In this document: piece by piece, positions 35,187 to 44,027 of the stretch
How positions within the stretch are numbered: position 1 is the first letter of the stretch
Layout: every line of letters starts with the position of its first letter
Assembly (NCBI GenBank): GCA_963773845.1
Contig: CAVZCU010000009.1
Location: 558,001-622,000, forward strand
Direction of reading: 5' to 3'
DNA: 64,000 nucleotides
Source of the DNA: SIAJ01 sp963773845
Lineage (GTDB): Bacteria; Planctomycetota; Planctomycetia; Gemmatales; Gemmataceae
Notes under the pieces: model-generated
Told to the model about the DNA's origin: nothing
The model's database searches: none
What the model saw: only the letters and a program-made list of their open reading frames with translations
Program-made: the position numbers and the translations under genes

Positions 35187-36527
35187 ATGGCCACGTCTGA
35201 TATTGCCAAACCCGATCTCGCCCCGCTCGGCAAAAAGCGACTTCTGTGGGCCGACCAGGACATGCCCGTGCTCGCCCGCATTCGCGATCGCTTCAGCCGC
35301 GAAAAGCCGCTCAAGGGATTGCGCATGTCGGCGTGCCTGCACGTCACCGCCGAGACGGCAAACCTCGTTCGTACGCTTCAGGCTGGCGGCGCCGACGTCA
35401 TGCTGATCGCCTCCAATCCGCTTTCCACCCAGGACGACGTGGCGGCCAGCCTGGTGAAGGATTATGGCATCGCGGTCAACGCGATCCACGGCGAAGATGC
35501 GACGACCTACTACAAGCACATCGTCGGCGCCCTCGATTTCGCGCCGCATATCACGATGGACGATGGCGCGGACCTGGTCTCCGCCATGTTGTTTATCGCG
35601 CTCGATCGACTCGATCAGCTCAACAAGAGCCAGCAGCCGGTCATCGATTGGGCAAAGAAGCTGACCCCCGAACAGCGGAAGACGCGCTTCGATTCGGTGA
35701 TTGGCAGCATGGAAGAGACGACGACCGGCGTCATCCGCCTTCGGGCGATGGAAAAGGACGGTGTGCTCAAGTTCCCCGTCATGGCGGTGAACGATGCCGC
35801 CACCAAGCACATGTTCGACAACCGGTATGGCACCGGCCAATCGACCATTGACGGGATCATACGAGCGACCAACGCCCTCATCGCTGGCCGAAGAGTGGTG
35901 GTCTGCGGCTACGGCTGGTGCGGGAAGGGGGTATCGCTCAGGGCTCGCGGACTGGGCGCCAATGTGATCGTAACCGAGGTGGATCCCATCAAGGCGCTGG
36001 AAGCGGCGATGGATGGTTTGTCGGTCATGCCGATGGCCGACGCCGCCAAGGTCGGCGATATCTTCATTACGGTCACCGGCAACAAGCACATCATTCGCGG
36101 CGACCATTTCGATGCGATGAAAGACGGCGCCATGGTCTGCAATAGCGGTCACTTTGACGTGGAATTGGATCTCATCGCGCTCGACAAATTGACCACGCAA
36201 AAGACCGCGGACGTCCGCCGCGAAGTGGACGAATACAAGCTGCGGAACGGCAAGCGCCTCTACGTGATCGGCTCCGGCCGGCTGGTGAACCTCGCTTCCG
36301 CCGAAGGCCATCCGCCGAGCGTGATGGATATGAGCTTTGCCACGCAGGCGCTGGCCACGGAATACTGCGTGCAGAATAAAGGCAAGTTGAAGGCCGCGGT
36401 GCACGAAGTGCCGATCGAAGTCGAGAAGTACGTGTCGCGCGAAAAGCTGGCGTCGATGGGGATTACGATCGATACGCTGACGAAGGATCAAGAAGCGTAC
36501 TTGAGCGGGTGGGAACACGGAACCTAA
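35187..36527 (+). CDS. ahcY: Adenosylhomocysteinase
   Basis: Hydrolyses S-adenosylhomocysteine to adenosine and homocysteine, recycling methyl-donor product. The 446-residue protein shows MSACLHVTAETANL near the N-terminus and HGEDATTYY. NDAATKHMFDNRYGTGQS precedes the NAD site, which reads VVVCGYGWCGKGVSLRARG (GxGxxGxG-type), and CNSGHFDVE follows. SVMDMSFATQALATEY is near the C-terminus. The standard NAD-binding C-terminal extension is present but short. It starts an apparently plus-strand run with ribE and rsmA. Confidence 0.95.
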   Translation: MATSDIAKPDLAPLGKKRLLWADQDMPVLARIRDRFSREKPLKGLRMSACLHVTAETANLVRTLQAGGADVMLIASNPLSTQDDVAASLVKDYGIAVNAIHGEDATTYYKHIVGALDFAPHITMDDGADLVSAMLFIALDRLDQLNKSQQPVIDWAKKLTPEQRKTRFDSVIGSMEETTTGVIRLRAMEKDGVLKFPVMAVNDAATKHMFDNRYGTGQSTIDGIIRATNALIAGRRVVVCGYGWCGKGVSLRARGLGANVIVTEVDPIKALEAAMDGLSVMPMADAAKVGDIFITVTGNKHIIRGDHFDAMKDGAMVCNSGHFDVELDLIALDKLTTQKTADVRREVDEYKLRNGKRLYVIGSGRLVNLASAEGHPPSVMDMSFATQALATEYCVQNKGKLKAAVHEVPIEVEKYVSREKLASMGITIDTLTKDQEAYLSGWEHGT

Positions 36528-36542
36528 TATCAGATCTTTAGT

Positions 36543-36577
36543 GTTTAGCGGTCGTCCCGACGGGACGACCGCTAAAC
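36543..36577. repeat. Perfect 16-base inverted repeat before ribE
   Basis: Arms 36543-36558 and 36562-36577 with a 3-base loop. The repeat ends 11 bases before the ribE start codon, so an RNA hairpin would occupy the leader just upstream of the ribosome. A related palindrome with the same outer gtttagcg lies at 61526-61560. Confidence 0.9.
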
Positions 36578-36588
36578 GTTTAATCACC

Positions 36589-37179
36589 ATGTTCACCGGA
36601 TTAATCGAGTCGCGGGGCACCGTTGAGAACGTCGATGATCTCGCCGCAGGCCGACATCTCCGCATTATTGACCAGATTGGTGTTGATCTGAAGATTGGTG
36701 ATAGCATTTCCGTGAACGGCGCCTGCCTCACGGTGGTCGCGCTATCCGCCAAACAATTCGATTTTGAAATCGGACCCGAGACTCTCCTCAAGACCAACCT
36801 CGGCGCGCTGAAGGCCGGCGATCGTGTCAATCTCGAACGCTCGCTCCGCGTCGGCGATCGACTGGGTGGGCACTTTGTGCAAGGGCACATCGATGCGGTT
36901 GGTACGATCGATTCGCGTACACGCAATGGCGACTGGGAAGATGTCTGGTTCCGATGCCCGACGGAACTCACTCGACTCATGGTGCCAAAGGGAAGCGTTG
37001 CCGTCGACGGCGTGAGCCTGACTCTTGTCAACGTGGAGGCCCATCGATTCAGTGTGATGCTGATTCCGCATACGATGGCGAACACCACGCTCGGATTCAA
37101 ACAGCCCGGCGATACCGTGAACCTCGAAGCGGACATGCTGGCCAAACATGTCGCCAAGCTGCTCGGCAGAGTGGGATAG
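36589..37179 (+). CDS. ribE: Riboflavin synthase, alpha chain
   Basis: Dismutates two 6,7-dimethyl-8-ribityllumazine molecules to riboflavin. The 196-residue product begins MFTGLIESRGT, the family N-terminus, and contains the duplicated lumazine-binding barrel: SISVNGACLTVV in the first and GSVAVDGVSLTLVN in the second half, with GHFVQGHIDAVG between. The ATG at 36589 is fixed by the family start; the upstream frame lies in a palindrome. The stop TAG and last few codons are supplied by a copy of another repeat (37171-37195). Confidence 0.95.
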   Translation: MFTGLIESRGTVENVDDLAAGRHLRIIDQIGVDLKIGDSISVNGACLTVVALSAKQFDFEIGPETLLKTNLGALKAGDRVNLERSLRVGDRLGGHFVQGHIDAVGTIDSRTRNGDWEDVWFRCPTELTRLMVPKGSVAVDGVSLTLVNVEAHRFSVMLIPHTMANTTLGFKQPGDTVNLEADMLAKHVAKLLGRVG

Positions 37180-37337
37180 GCCTCCCGGCCTGTCTCACCT
37201 GGCAGCGGCAACCGCTTGGCCCGGCAAAAGAAGACAGTCCGGGATCTGAAAGTGGGATAGGCCTCCCGGCCTGTCTTGGCTTGCGGGGTCAAGCGCTTGA
37301 CACTGTAAAAGAAGACAGGCCGGGTGGCCTATCCCAC
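37171..37337. repeat. Three copies of a 25-base repeat
   Basis: The word gtgggataggcctcccggcc with flank tgtct occurs at 37171-37195 and 37252-37276, and inverted with small changes at 37312-37337. The outer copies can pair into a long hairpin. The first copy contains the ribE stop codon; the last ends about 45 bases before the rsmA start. Confidence 0.9.
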
Positions 37338-37382
37338 ATGACCGCTCACGACGGGAGCCGAGAGCTATCGTACGATGAACAC

Positions 37383-38285
37383 ATGTCCTCTGAAAACCCC
37401 ACGCCCCGGCAAACGCTTTCCTACATCAAGGGCCTTCTCTATTCGCGCCGGCTCGTCCCGAAGAACAAGATGGGGCAGAACTTCCTCATCGATCTCAATT
37501 TGCTCGATCTCATCGTTCGCACGGCAGAATTGACGAAAGACGATTGCGTGCTCGAAGTCGGCACGGGCACGGGCGGCCTGACGACTCGCCTGGCGGATCA
37601 GGCGGGCGCGGTATTCACGGTTGAACTCGACCCCGAGTTCTTCGAAATGGCGAAGCAACTGCTGGCCGCCTGGTCCAACGTGCGGCAGATGCACGGCGAC
37701 GCCCTGGCCGGCAAGAACGAACTCGACCCACGTATGCTTTCCGGTTGGGATGCGCTCGCAACGGAGCGAGGGCTGGGCCGGCGCAAGCTGGTCGCCAATT
37801 TGCCGTACGCGATCGCGACGCCGTTGATTGCCAATCTGCTGATTACCGGCATCCCGATCGAACGCATGGTCGTGATGATCCAGTGGGAATTGGCCGAACG
37901 GATGACGTCGTCGCCGGGAACAAAAGACTTCAGTGCTTTGGCGATACTGGTGCAATCGGTGGCCGACGCGCAGATCGTGCGGCGCATTGCCCCGACCAAT
38001 TTCTGGCCGCAGCCGGCGGTCGATTCGGCCATCATGCTGATCAAGCCAAACACGGAAAAGGCGGCCCGCGTTCCGGACATGAAAGCCTGGCGAGCATTTC
38101 TTCGCGATCTGTATACACAGCGGCGCAAAAACTTGCGGCAAGCGCTGAGCGGCTGGCCCAGCGGCCGGCGCGACAAGAAAGAGGTGGACGCCAGGCTCGC
38201 GGCGATCGGATTCGATGGCGCAACACGGGCCGAAATGTTGACGATTGAACAGCATCTCAAGCTTTTCGATGCGTTCGCGGAATGA
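37383..38285 (+). CDS. rsmA: 16S rRNA (adenine1518-N6/1519-N6)-dimethyltransferase
   Basis: KsgA/RsmA-type enzyme dimethylating two adenines near the 3' end of 16S rRNA. The 300-residue product has NKMGQNFLID at the N-terminus, the SAM site CVLEVGTGTGGLTTRLAD, the catalytic NLPYAIATPLI, and the C-terminal PQPAVDSAIMLI and RRKNLRQAL. The segment between SAM site and NLPY carries a longer insert than in E. coli. The Met at 37383 gives the usual N-terminus; another Met lies at 37338 within the edge of a repeat. Confidence 0.93.
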   Translation: MSSENPTPRQTLSYIKGLLYSRRLVPKNKMGQNFLIDLNLLDLIVRTAELTKDDCVLEVGTGTGGLTTRLADQAGAVFTVELDPEFFEMAKQLLAAWSNVRQMHGDALAGKNELDPRMLSGWDALATERGLGRRKLVANLPYAIATPLIANLLITGIPIERMVVMIQWELAERMTSSPGTKDFSALAILVQSVADAQIVRRIAPTNFWPQPAVDSAIMLIKPNTEKAARVPDMKAWRAFLRDLYTQRRKNLRQALSGWPSGRRDKKEVDARLAAIGFDGATRAEMLTIEQHLKLFDAFAE

Positions 38286-38389
38286 CCGCGAATTCGTGGA
38301 ATAAGCCCGAGCTTGGCGCATCCTAACTTTCGAATCCTCTTCGCCCTCTTTCGCGGAGAGCCTGTGCTCGAACCGGTTACCGATGCGCC

Positions 38390-38493
38390 ATAGTCGCCTT
38401 TCGCTCCGCGAAAGGAACGGCGGCGCCCTGAAGTGCGTTAAATCATCTCGCGAGTGGCGAGCCCTTTCCTTTCGCGGAGCGAAAGGCGACTAT
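38390..38493. repeat. 26-base perfect inverted repeat and flanking direct repeat
   Basis: Arms 38390-38415 and 38468-38493 are perfectly complementary. Just outside each, a similar about 29-base direct repeat occurs (about 38415-38443 and 38526-38555, both with acggcggc...ccctgaa). It lies between rsmA and the DUF4349 gene. Confidence 0.88.
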
Positions 38494-38574
38494 GACGCCG
38501 ATACGTGTATAGGCTCTCCGAGGAAGCAACGGCGGCACCCTGAAATGCCTTGAACCCCTTCGCGTGGAATCGTC

Positions 38575-39480
38575 ATGTACCGTTGTCTCATCGCTGGTCT
38601 GGTTGCTATTGCGATTCTGGGATGCGAGGACAAGAAAGCCGCCGAAATGCGGGTGAGCCCCGCTGGAGATGAGCCGGCCAAGCAAGACGTGCCCAAAGCC
38701 CCGAAGGGGCAAGCTGGCCCGGGCATCGCCGTCGAGCCCGAACGAAAGATCATTTACACGGCTCGGGTCGAATTGCATGTCGCCAATCTGGACGAGGCCC
38801 GCGGCAAACTGGACGCTCTTTTAGTCGAAGTCAAAGGCTACGTGGCCAAGTCGGACGAATCGGGCAAGACCGGCAGCACACGCACGGGAACCTGGAAGGT
38901 GCGCGTCCCGGTGGCGAAGTATCAGGAGTTTCTCACTCGGGTGGAGACCTTCGGGGAACTCATCAGCAAATCGTCCGATGCTCAAGATGTGACCGAGGAG
39001 TTCGTCGACACCGAAGCGCGGCTCAAGAATTTGAAGGCCGAAGAAACTGTTTTGAACAAACTTCTCCAGGAGAAGGCGCAAAGCACGGCCGACCTGCTCG
39101 CGTTTCGCAAACAGATCACCGAAGTCCGTGAGCAAATTGAGCGCTACGAGGCCAGATTGAAGACGCTGTCGCGGCTGACCGCACTGACGACGATTGACAT
39201 TGTCATGCGCGAAGACAAGACGTTCGTTCCGCAGTCGGCGCCGTCGTTCGGCACGACGCTCGGCCGGACATTCCACAATTCTCTCGAAGCGCTTCAAGAC
39301 CTGGGCAAGTGGCTCGTCGTGGTGGTCGTCGCCCTGGCGCCCTGGTCGCCGTTGATCTTGATTGGCCTATGGCTGATGCGCAAGCCAATTCGATTCCTTG
39401 TCGTCAATCTCCGCGATTCGTTTCGAACATCGCCACGTGTTCCACCGCCGACGCGCTCGCGGCCAACAACGGAACGGTGA
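38575..39480 (+). CDS. DUF4349-domain lipoprotein
   Basis: A 301-residue predicted lipoprotein. The N-terminal hydrophobic stretch ends in a lipobox (AIAILGC, Cys 17), followed by the DUF4349 core. This has beta strands around KIIYTARVELHVANLDEA, GYVAKSDE and VPVAKYQEFL, and a central coiled coil (EEFVDTEARLKNLKAEE). A C-terminal membrane helix (LVVVVVALAPWSPLILIGLWL, in the last 60 residues) makes it doubly anchored. Function of the family is unknown. Confidence 0.85.
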   Translation: MYRCLIAGLVAIAILGCEDKKAAEMRVSPAGDEPAKQDVPKAPKGQAGPGIAVEPERKIIYTARVELHVANLDEARGKLDALLVEVKGYVAKSDESGKTGSTRTGTWKVRVPVAKYQEFLTRVETFGELISKSSDAQDVTEEFVDTEARLKNLKAEETVLNKLLQEKAQSTADLLAFRKQITEVREQIERYEARLKTLSRLTALTTIDIVMREDKTFVPQSAPSFGTTLGRTFHNSLEALQDLGKWLVVVVVALAPWSPLILIGLWLMRKPIRFLVVNLRDSFRTSPRVPPPTRSRPTTER

Positions 39481-39486
39481 TAGTGA

Positions 39487-39540
39487 ATTCGTTGCAGATT
39501 CGTTGCAGATTCGTTGCAGGAAATTGTAAATTCGTTGCAA
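39487..39540. repeat. 11-base tandem repeat
   Basis: Three perfect tandem copies of attcgttgcag at 39487-39519, plus a fourth, separated copy ending at 39540. It begins just after the DUF4349 stop codon. Confidence 0.85.
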
Positions 39541-39598
39541 AGGGGTCTGGGTGTGCGTGCAACGAACGCAGGCGAGGCACGAACATCCGTCCGCATCC

Positions 39599-40054
39599 TC
39601 AGGTACAAAGCGGCGTTCCGCCGCGACCATGGTCAACTCGATTCCAGCGCTCAATGCGCCGGCGAATCTCTTGCGGCAATGGCACCTTCATGTTTTTTCG
39701 ATAGTCGATCGAGACGACCACCGCGTCGCCTTCAGTGACCATTTCGCCGGTTTTGCGGCTCACGAGCACATGCCGAACCGTGAACCGATCCGCCGCGAAT
39801 GAAATGACCTTTGCCCCGGCCGCAAGCGTATCCGGATATTTCACCGGCCGGCGGAAGCGTGCTTGCGTTGACGCGACAATTGGGCCAACGCCAGTCTCGT
39901 CCATGTATTCCCACCAACCGATCCGGTGAAAATACTCCACGCGCGCATTTTCAAAGTAGCGAAAGTAAACGACATTATTGACGTGCTGAAACGAGTCCAT
40001 GTCGCCCCAGGCGACCGGTTGCTCGATCACGACTTTGAAATCAGTCAGTGGCAT
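39599..40054 (-). CDS. Acyl-CoA thioesterase (4HBT hotdog fold)
   Basis: A 151-residue hotdog-fold thioesterase of the 4-hydroxybenzoyl-CoA thioesterase/YbgC-like branch. The active-site segment WGDMDSFQHVNNVVYFRYFE contains the catalytic Asp and typical HVNN. VKYPDTLAAGAKV and GDAVVVSID fit later strands. Substrate is probably a short or aryl acyl-CoA, not determinable here. It faces the DUF4349 gene convergently. Confidence 0.9.
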   Translation of the reverse strand: MPLTDFKVVIEQPVAWGDMDSFQHVNNVVYFRYFENARVEYFHRIGWWEYMDETGVGPIVASTQARFRRPVKYPDTLAAGAKVISFAADRFTVRHVLVSRKTGEMVTEGDAVVVSIDYRKNMKVPLPQEIRRRIERWNRVDHGRGGTPLCT

Positions 40055-40083
40055 TTCTGATCGCTTAAGTAATGAGGCGGTGG

Positions 40084-40175
40084 TTGAGTGAAGTGGCGGG
40101 ATGGTGGGGTAGTGAGGTGGCGAAATAGTGAAGACTCTCTCACCACCTCACTACCTCACTACCTCACAATCTCAG
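40084..40175. repeat. Purine/pyrimidine-asymmetric repeat region
   Basis: A G-rich stretch with agtgaggtgg-type words (40084-40130) is followed by its approximate complement (cacctcactacctcactacc, 40143-40165), forming an imperfect inverted repeat between thioesterase and cyclase-like genes. Confidence 0.65.
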
Positions 40176-40178
40176 CAC

Positions 40179-41309
40179 CTATTTGTCCCCTCGTTCCTCC
40201 GGCTCGTCGCCGCGTTGGTAGATCGGCAGGAAGCGATATTCGACTGTCAGGGCCAGCACCGCCATCGCGGTGCAATAGTTGACGCCGGCCATTTGATCGT
40301 CGCCGGACACCCCGTTCCAAAAGCCCCCCGGCGCCTGGCGATTGGCGTTGGGATGAAGCAACAACCAGTGCAGATACTCGCGATACCATTTCCAGTAGTT
40401 GCCGCCTACCTGAAACATGGCCTGCGACATGTAGTAGACGCCGTAAAAGAAATGCTGTTGCCGCCGATAGTGACCGTCGCCGTCGCGGTTGGCATCGTTG
40501 GCAAGTTGGTTGGCGAGGAACTTGGCGGCATTGGTCGATTCCTCCGAGCCGTGGAATTCCTTGCGGCATAATTCCAGCGAGAGGATGCCGGCGCCCGTGC
40601 AAGCCAGCGTGACGCGTCCATAGGGCGTATAGCGAAAGCCCCAGGTGGTGTTGCGGTCTTGCGAACGCTTGACGTAGTCGACGGCCTGATCGATGATCGT
40701 TGCCGGCACATCACAGCCCACATTTTTCGCCGCCCGCAGAGCCATCACCTGCCAGGCCGTGACGCTCATGTCGGCATCGCCAGGTGTGATCTGGTAGCGC
40801 CAGCCTCCAATGTTTTGCCCGCGATGCGACTGGGCCGCCTTGATCAATCGCACCCCGTACTCGAGTTGTTTGCGCAGCTTGGCCGCCTCGGCGCGATCGG
40901 GCATCAGTCCGACAACCTCGGCGACCATAAGCGTGCAGATGCCGTGCGAATACATCACGCTCATGCCGAATTGCTGAGCCGCGAAGACGCCGTTCGATTG
41001 CTGCTGGGATGCGACGAACCGGACTCCCTTTTCGATCACGGGCCCATACCTGCCTTCGCCCGGCACATGGCCGGCCGACAAAAACGCCATGACGCATAAT
41101 GCGGAAATGGCTGGATCGCGACCGCCGCCGCCGAAACCGCCACGGAACGAGTTGCCGGAATTCCAGGATCCATCGGGGTTCTGGGCATTCGCCAAATACT
41201 GCATGGCGTTGTCGATCGCGATTTCAAATGTTTCGCGCTTCGGCGCACTGGCGCTTGCCGGCCATGCGAGCGCCAGGACGATCCACAACGGAATCAATCG
41301 ATTGATCAT
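40179..41309 (-). CDS. Prenyltransferase/squalene-cyclase-fold repeat protein
   Basis: A 376-residue exported protein with an N-terminal signal peptide (LIPLWIVLALAWPASASA) and an alpha/alpha-barrel repeat pattern typical of the terpene cyclase/protein prenyltransferase fold: NPDGSWNSG, SNGVFAAQ, GGWRYQI, WGFRYTPYG, GGFWNG. No cyclase DxDD motif is present, so catalytic cyclisation is unlikely. Such proteins are common in planctomycetes near DUF4175-like genes, as here, and may be periplasmic binding modules. The Met at 41309 begins the signal peptide; it follows the large coil gene by about 25 bases. Confidence 0.82.
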   Translation of the reverse strand: MINRLIPLWIVLALAWPASASAPKRETFEIAIDNAMQYLANAQNPDGSWNSGNSFRGGFGGGGRDPAISALCVMAFLSAGHVPGEGRYGPVIEKGVRFVASQQQSNGVFAAQQFGMSVMYSHGICTLMVAEVVGLMPDRAEAAKLRKQLEYGVRLIKAAQSHRGQNIGGWRYQITPGDADMSVTAWQVMALRAAKNVGCDVPATIIDQAVDYVKRSQDRNTTWGFRYTPYGRVTLACTGAGILSLELCRKEFHGSEESTNAAKFLANQLANDANRDGDGHYRRQQHFFYGVYYMSQAMFQVGGNYWKWYREYLHWLLLHPNANRQAPGGFWNGVSGDDQMAGVNYCTAMAVLALTVEYRFLPIYQRGDEPEERGDK

Positions 41310-41334
41310 GGAAGACTTCCGGGCGATTCGAACG

Positions 41335-41889
41335 CTACTTTCTTTCCGCCAACTGTTCGAAGTAAAGCTTGATATTGCGGGCATAGTCCTCGCCGTAGCG
41401 GGCCTTCATTTGCTGGATGATCTTGGTGCGAATTTCACCAGGCAGTTCGCCCCAAGCCTTGCCCGTGTGCTTTGCGATATCCGGACCGAATGAGCGCAGA
41501 TCGAGTTTACCGCCCGGGCCGCCGACGTTTCCGCCTGGATTGGTGTTGCCCTTGCCGTTTTGACCAATCGGATCGTTTTGTCCCAGTCCTTGACCGAGTT
41601 GATTGGCTGCTTGCTGCAGCGAATCGGCGGCTTTCTCCATGGCATTGCCGGCTTCGCCTGGCTGGCCTTGGCCGAGCTTCTGGCCCGCCTTGCCCATTTG
41701 GTTTTGTGCCTTGTTCAGTGATTCCCCGGCCCTGGGTGAACCGCTCCCTTTCTCGTCGCGGCCGGCCAATTGCTTGGCGGCGTCGGCGGCTTCTCGGGCG
41801 GCGCGATCCATCGCTTCAGCGGCCTGCTGCCGCGAGAGACTGGCGTCCTCCTTTTGACCTTTGCGACCCTGTTCGCGCGATGCCTGCAT
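41335..41889 (-). CDS. C-terminal fragment of DUF4175-like coil protein
   Basis: A 184-codon frame that seems to be the tail of the gene upstream, not an independent gene. Its sequence (Gln/Ala/Gly/Lys-rich coil, then Gly/Asn-rich linker and a compact end, WGELPGEIRTKIIQQMKARY) continues the preceding coil directly when a frame break near 41910 is corrected. In this frame, codons before the Met (KQSGDK) already fit the coil. The compact tail with GEDYARNIKLYFEQLAE is typical of the ends of such planctomycete proteins. Confidence 0.7.
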   Translation of the reverse strand: MQASREQGRKGQKEDASLSRQQAAEAMDRAAREAADAAKQLAGRDEKGSGSPRAGESLNKAQNQMGKAGQKLGQGQPGEAGNAMEKAADSLQQAANQLGQGLGQNDPIGQNGKGNTNPGGNVGGPGGKLDLRSFGPDIAKHTGKAWGELPGEIRTKIIQQMKARYGEDYARNIKLYFEQLAERK

Positions 41890-44027
41890 TTTGTCGCCCG
41901 ATTGTTTCGCGCTTGCGCGGCATTTTTGGCTTTCTCAGCGCCTGCTGGCGAACCCATTCCCTTCGGGCCCTTCGCCATTGCATCGAGCTTCTGGCCGATG
42001 TCGCGTGCCTGCTGTTCCAACTGCTCTTGACGCGCTGCCTGCTGCGTTCGACTGGCCCCCGGGTCCTTGGCGAGTTGTTCGAGCTTTTGATTAAGGTCCG
42101 CTTGTCGGCGGGCCAGGTCCTTGGCCTTCTCACCGGATTCTCCGCCATTCTTGTTCTGGGCCATCTTCTCCATTGCTTGCGCCGCTTGACGGCCCGTTTC
42201 CGCGGCTTGCCTGACCTCGCCGTTCTTCACGCGATCCGAGGTTTGCTTGGCTGCATCGGCGGCCTGGCGCGATTGCTTGGCCTGGTCGGACTTGGCGCCT
42301 TGTCGATCGGTGATGGTATTGGCCAGGTCGCTTGCCTCGCGGGCGATTTGTTGTTGTTGCTTGGCGATTTCATTCAGTGGATTGTCCGAGCGAGCATTCT
42401 CCTTCGCCATGTCCTCGGCCGCCTTGCGGGCTTCGTCCTGAAGGTTCTTCTGCTCGTCTGCGAGTTGCCGTGCCGCCTCGGCCTGGGCCTTGTTGGGCAT
42501 GTCGGGATTCGCGGCGGCGGCGGCGTCGTTCTGGCGCTGTTTGGCCTGGCGTGCCAATCGGTCGAGAGCCTCGGCTGCTTCTTTTTGCTTTTGTGCGGCG
42601 CCGTCGGCATTCTGCTTGTCGAGTTCCTCGGCAGCGCGGTTCATGGCTGCTTGCGCTTGCTGGCGATCCTTCGGGCCATCTTGCCCCGGCAAGGCGCCGG
42701 CTTGTTGCTGAAGTTCTCGCTGGTCGTTCGCGGCCTTCGCGAGGGCCTCTCGCTTCGCTTGCTCGCCGGCATCGCCGGGCATCTGCCGGGCCTTGTCGAG
42801 GTCCTGCTTGGTTCGCTCGGCGAGTTCCCGTTGCTTCTTGGCCAGTTGCTCGGCGGCCTCGGCCGGATCCTTCGGCGTGGACTCGTGCTTCGCGGTCCGA
42901 TCGCGTTCCAGCTTGTCGGCAAGGTCCTTGAGCGCGCTGGCCGCGTCGCGCTGGGATTTCGCGTTATTCGAAGGATCGACGGCATTGGCTGCTCGTTGCA
43001 GCATGTCTTGCGCTCGTTGTTTGGCTTTCTGCGCATCCTGGCCAGCCCGCATATTCTTCAGCTCATCCAATTCCTGGGCGGCTTTTTTCCGCGCCTCGCT
43101 GGTCGATGCCGGATCCTTCCGCTGATCCTGTGCATCCGCATTCGCTTGTTGGCGCTTGGCGAGACGATGAGTCCCATCCGCCGCCGACTCCTCACCATTG
43201 ACGCGTCGGTTGAGTTCATCGAGTTTGTCGGCGGCGTCCTTGGTCTTCTTCGCGAAGTCGCCGGCATTACGCATATCATCACCGGCCGACTCCGCTTTAC
43301 GGGCGGCCTCGGCAGCCTCGGCTTGGGCGGTCGCAGCCTCGGGGGTTCGCAGTTTATCCAGTTCGCGGGCGATTTCGCCCTGCCGCTTTTGAATATCCTC
43401 TTGCGTCGGCCGATCGGGGTTGGCAGCGTTCTTTGCCGCTTCGCTGGCAAGCTGCCGCTGTTTCTTCGCGAGTTCGTCCACCTTCTCGTCCGCCGGCGTC
43501 TGCCCGTTCAGCGCCTGTTCGAGGCGCTCGAGTTCGCGTTTCGTGCCTTGCTGGGACGCGGCAATGTCCTGCGGTCGTCCCGACGTCAAGTCGCCGGCCG
43601 CCTTTTGCATGGCATTGGTCGCTTTGTCCTTCCGCGAATTCTGGCCCGGCAAATCTGCTTTGGAAAGTCGGTCGGCCAGGTCCGCTTGTTGTTTGGCCGT
43701 CTCCGTAAGTTTTGCTGCCAAATCGCGCTGCGTGGCCGCGGCATCCGGATCTTGACGCTCCACGGAGCGTGCCGCCGCCTCCGAGCGCTTTTGAATCGCT
43801 TCCTGCTCCAATTTCATGTTCGCCAAATCTTGGCGAGCCTTTTCGAGGCGCTGTTCCTTCGTGGGTAAGCGATCCGCCAGTTTTTCCAGCGACTCCTTGG
43901 TCTCCTGCATTTTCTTGTCCGCCCCTTGCTCGGCGCCTTTCTTGAGCATTTCCTTGGCGCCATGCGCATCGGCGACGGCCTGTTGCCGAGCCGCGTCCGC
44001 CGCCGAGTCGCCCGCCGGCGTCTTCAA
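41715..44027 (-). CDS. Central coiled-coil fragment of DUF4175-like protein
   Basis: A 770-codon frame of extreme Ala/Gln/Lys/Glu/Asp content, with heptad-like coiled coil throughout and recurring RQQ, AKRQ and LAKKQ words. Its apparent start at 44027 is a TTG, and the codons upstream of it in the same frame (EKQQEAIERAAARL) extend the coil into the preceding gene, so this is the middle of one protein. The last about 50 residues (after AGAEKAKNAAQA) change to a Pro/Arg/Trp-rich character, marking the frame break near 41910. Confidence 0.75.
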   Translation of the reverse strand: MKTPAGDSAADAARQQAVADAHGAKEMLKKGAEQGADKKMQETKESLEKLADRLPTKEQRLEKARQDLANMKLEQEAIQKRSEAAARSVERQDPDAAATQRDLAAKLTETAKQQADLADRLSKADLPGQNSRKDKATNAMQKAAGDLTSGRPQDIAASQQGTKRELERLEQALNGQTPADEKVDELAKKQRQLASEAAKNAANPDRPTQEDIQKRQGEIARELDKLRTPEAATAQAEAAEAARKAESAGDDMRNAGDFAKKTKDAADKLDELNRRVNGEESAADGTHRLAKRQQANADAQDQRKDPASTSEARKKAAQELDELKNMRAGQDAQKAKQRAQDMLQRAANAVDPSNNAKSQRDAASALKDLADKLERDRTAKHESTPKDPAEAAEQLAKKQRELAERTKQDLDKARQMPGDAGEQAKREALAKAANDQRELQQQAGALPGQDGPKDRQQAQAAMNRAAEELDKQNADGAAQKQKEAAEALDRLARQAKQRQNDAAAAANPDMPNKAQAEAARQLADEQKNLQDEARKAAEDMAKENARSDNPLNEIAKQQQQIAREASDLANTITDRQGAKSDQAKQSRQAADAAKQTSDRVKNGEVRQAAETGRQAAQAMEKMAQNKNGGESGEKAKDLARRQADLNQKLEQLAKDPGASRTQQAARQEQLEQQARDIGQKLDAMAKGPKGMGSPAGAEKAKNAAQARNNRATKCRHRANRVAKVKRRTPVSRGSRPLKRWIAPPEKPPTPPSNWPAATRKGAVHPGPGNH

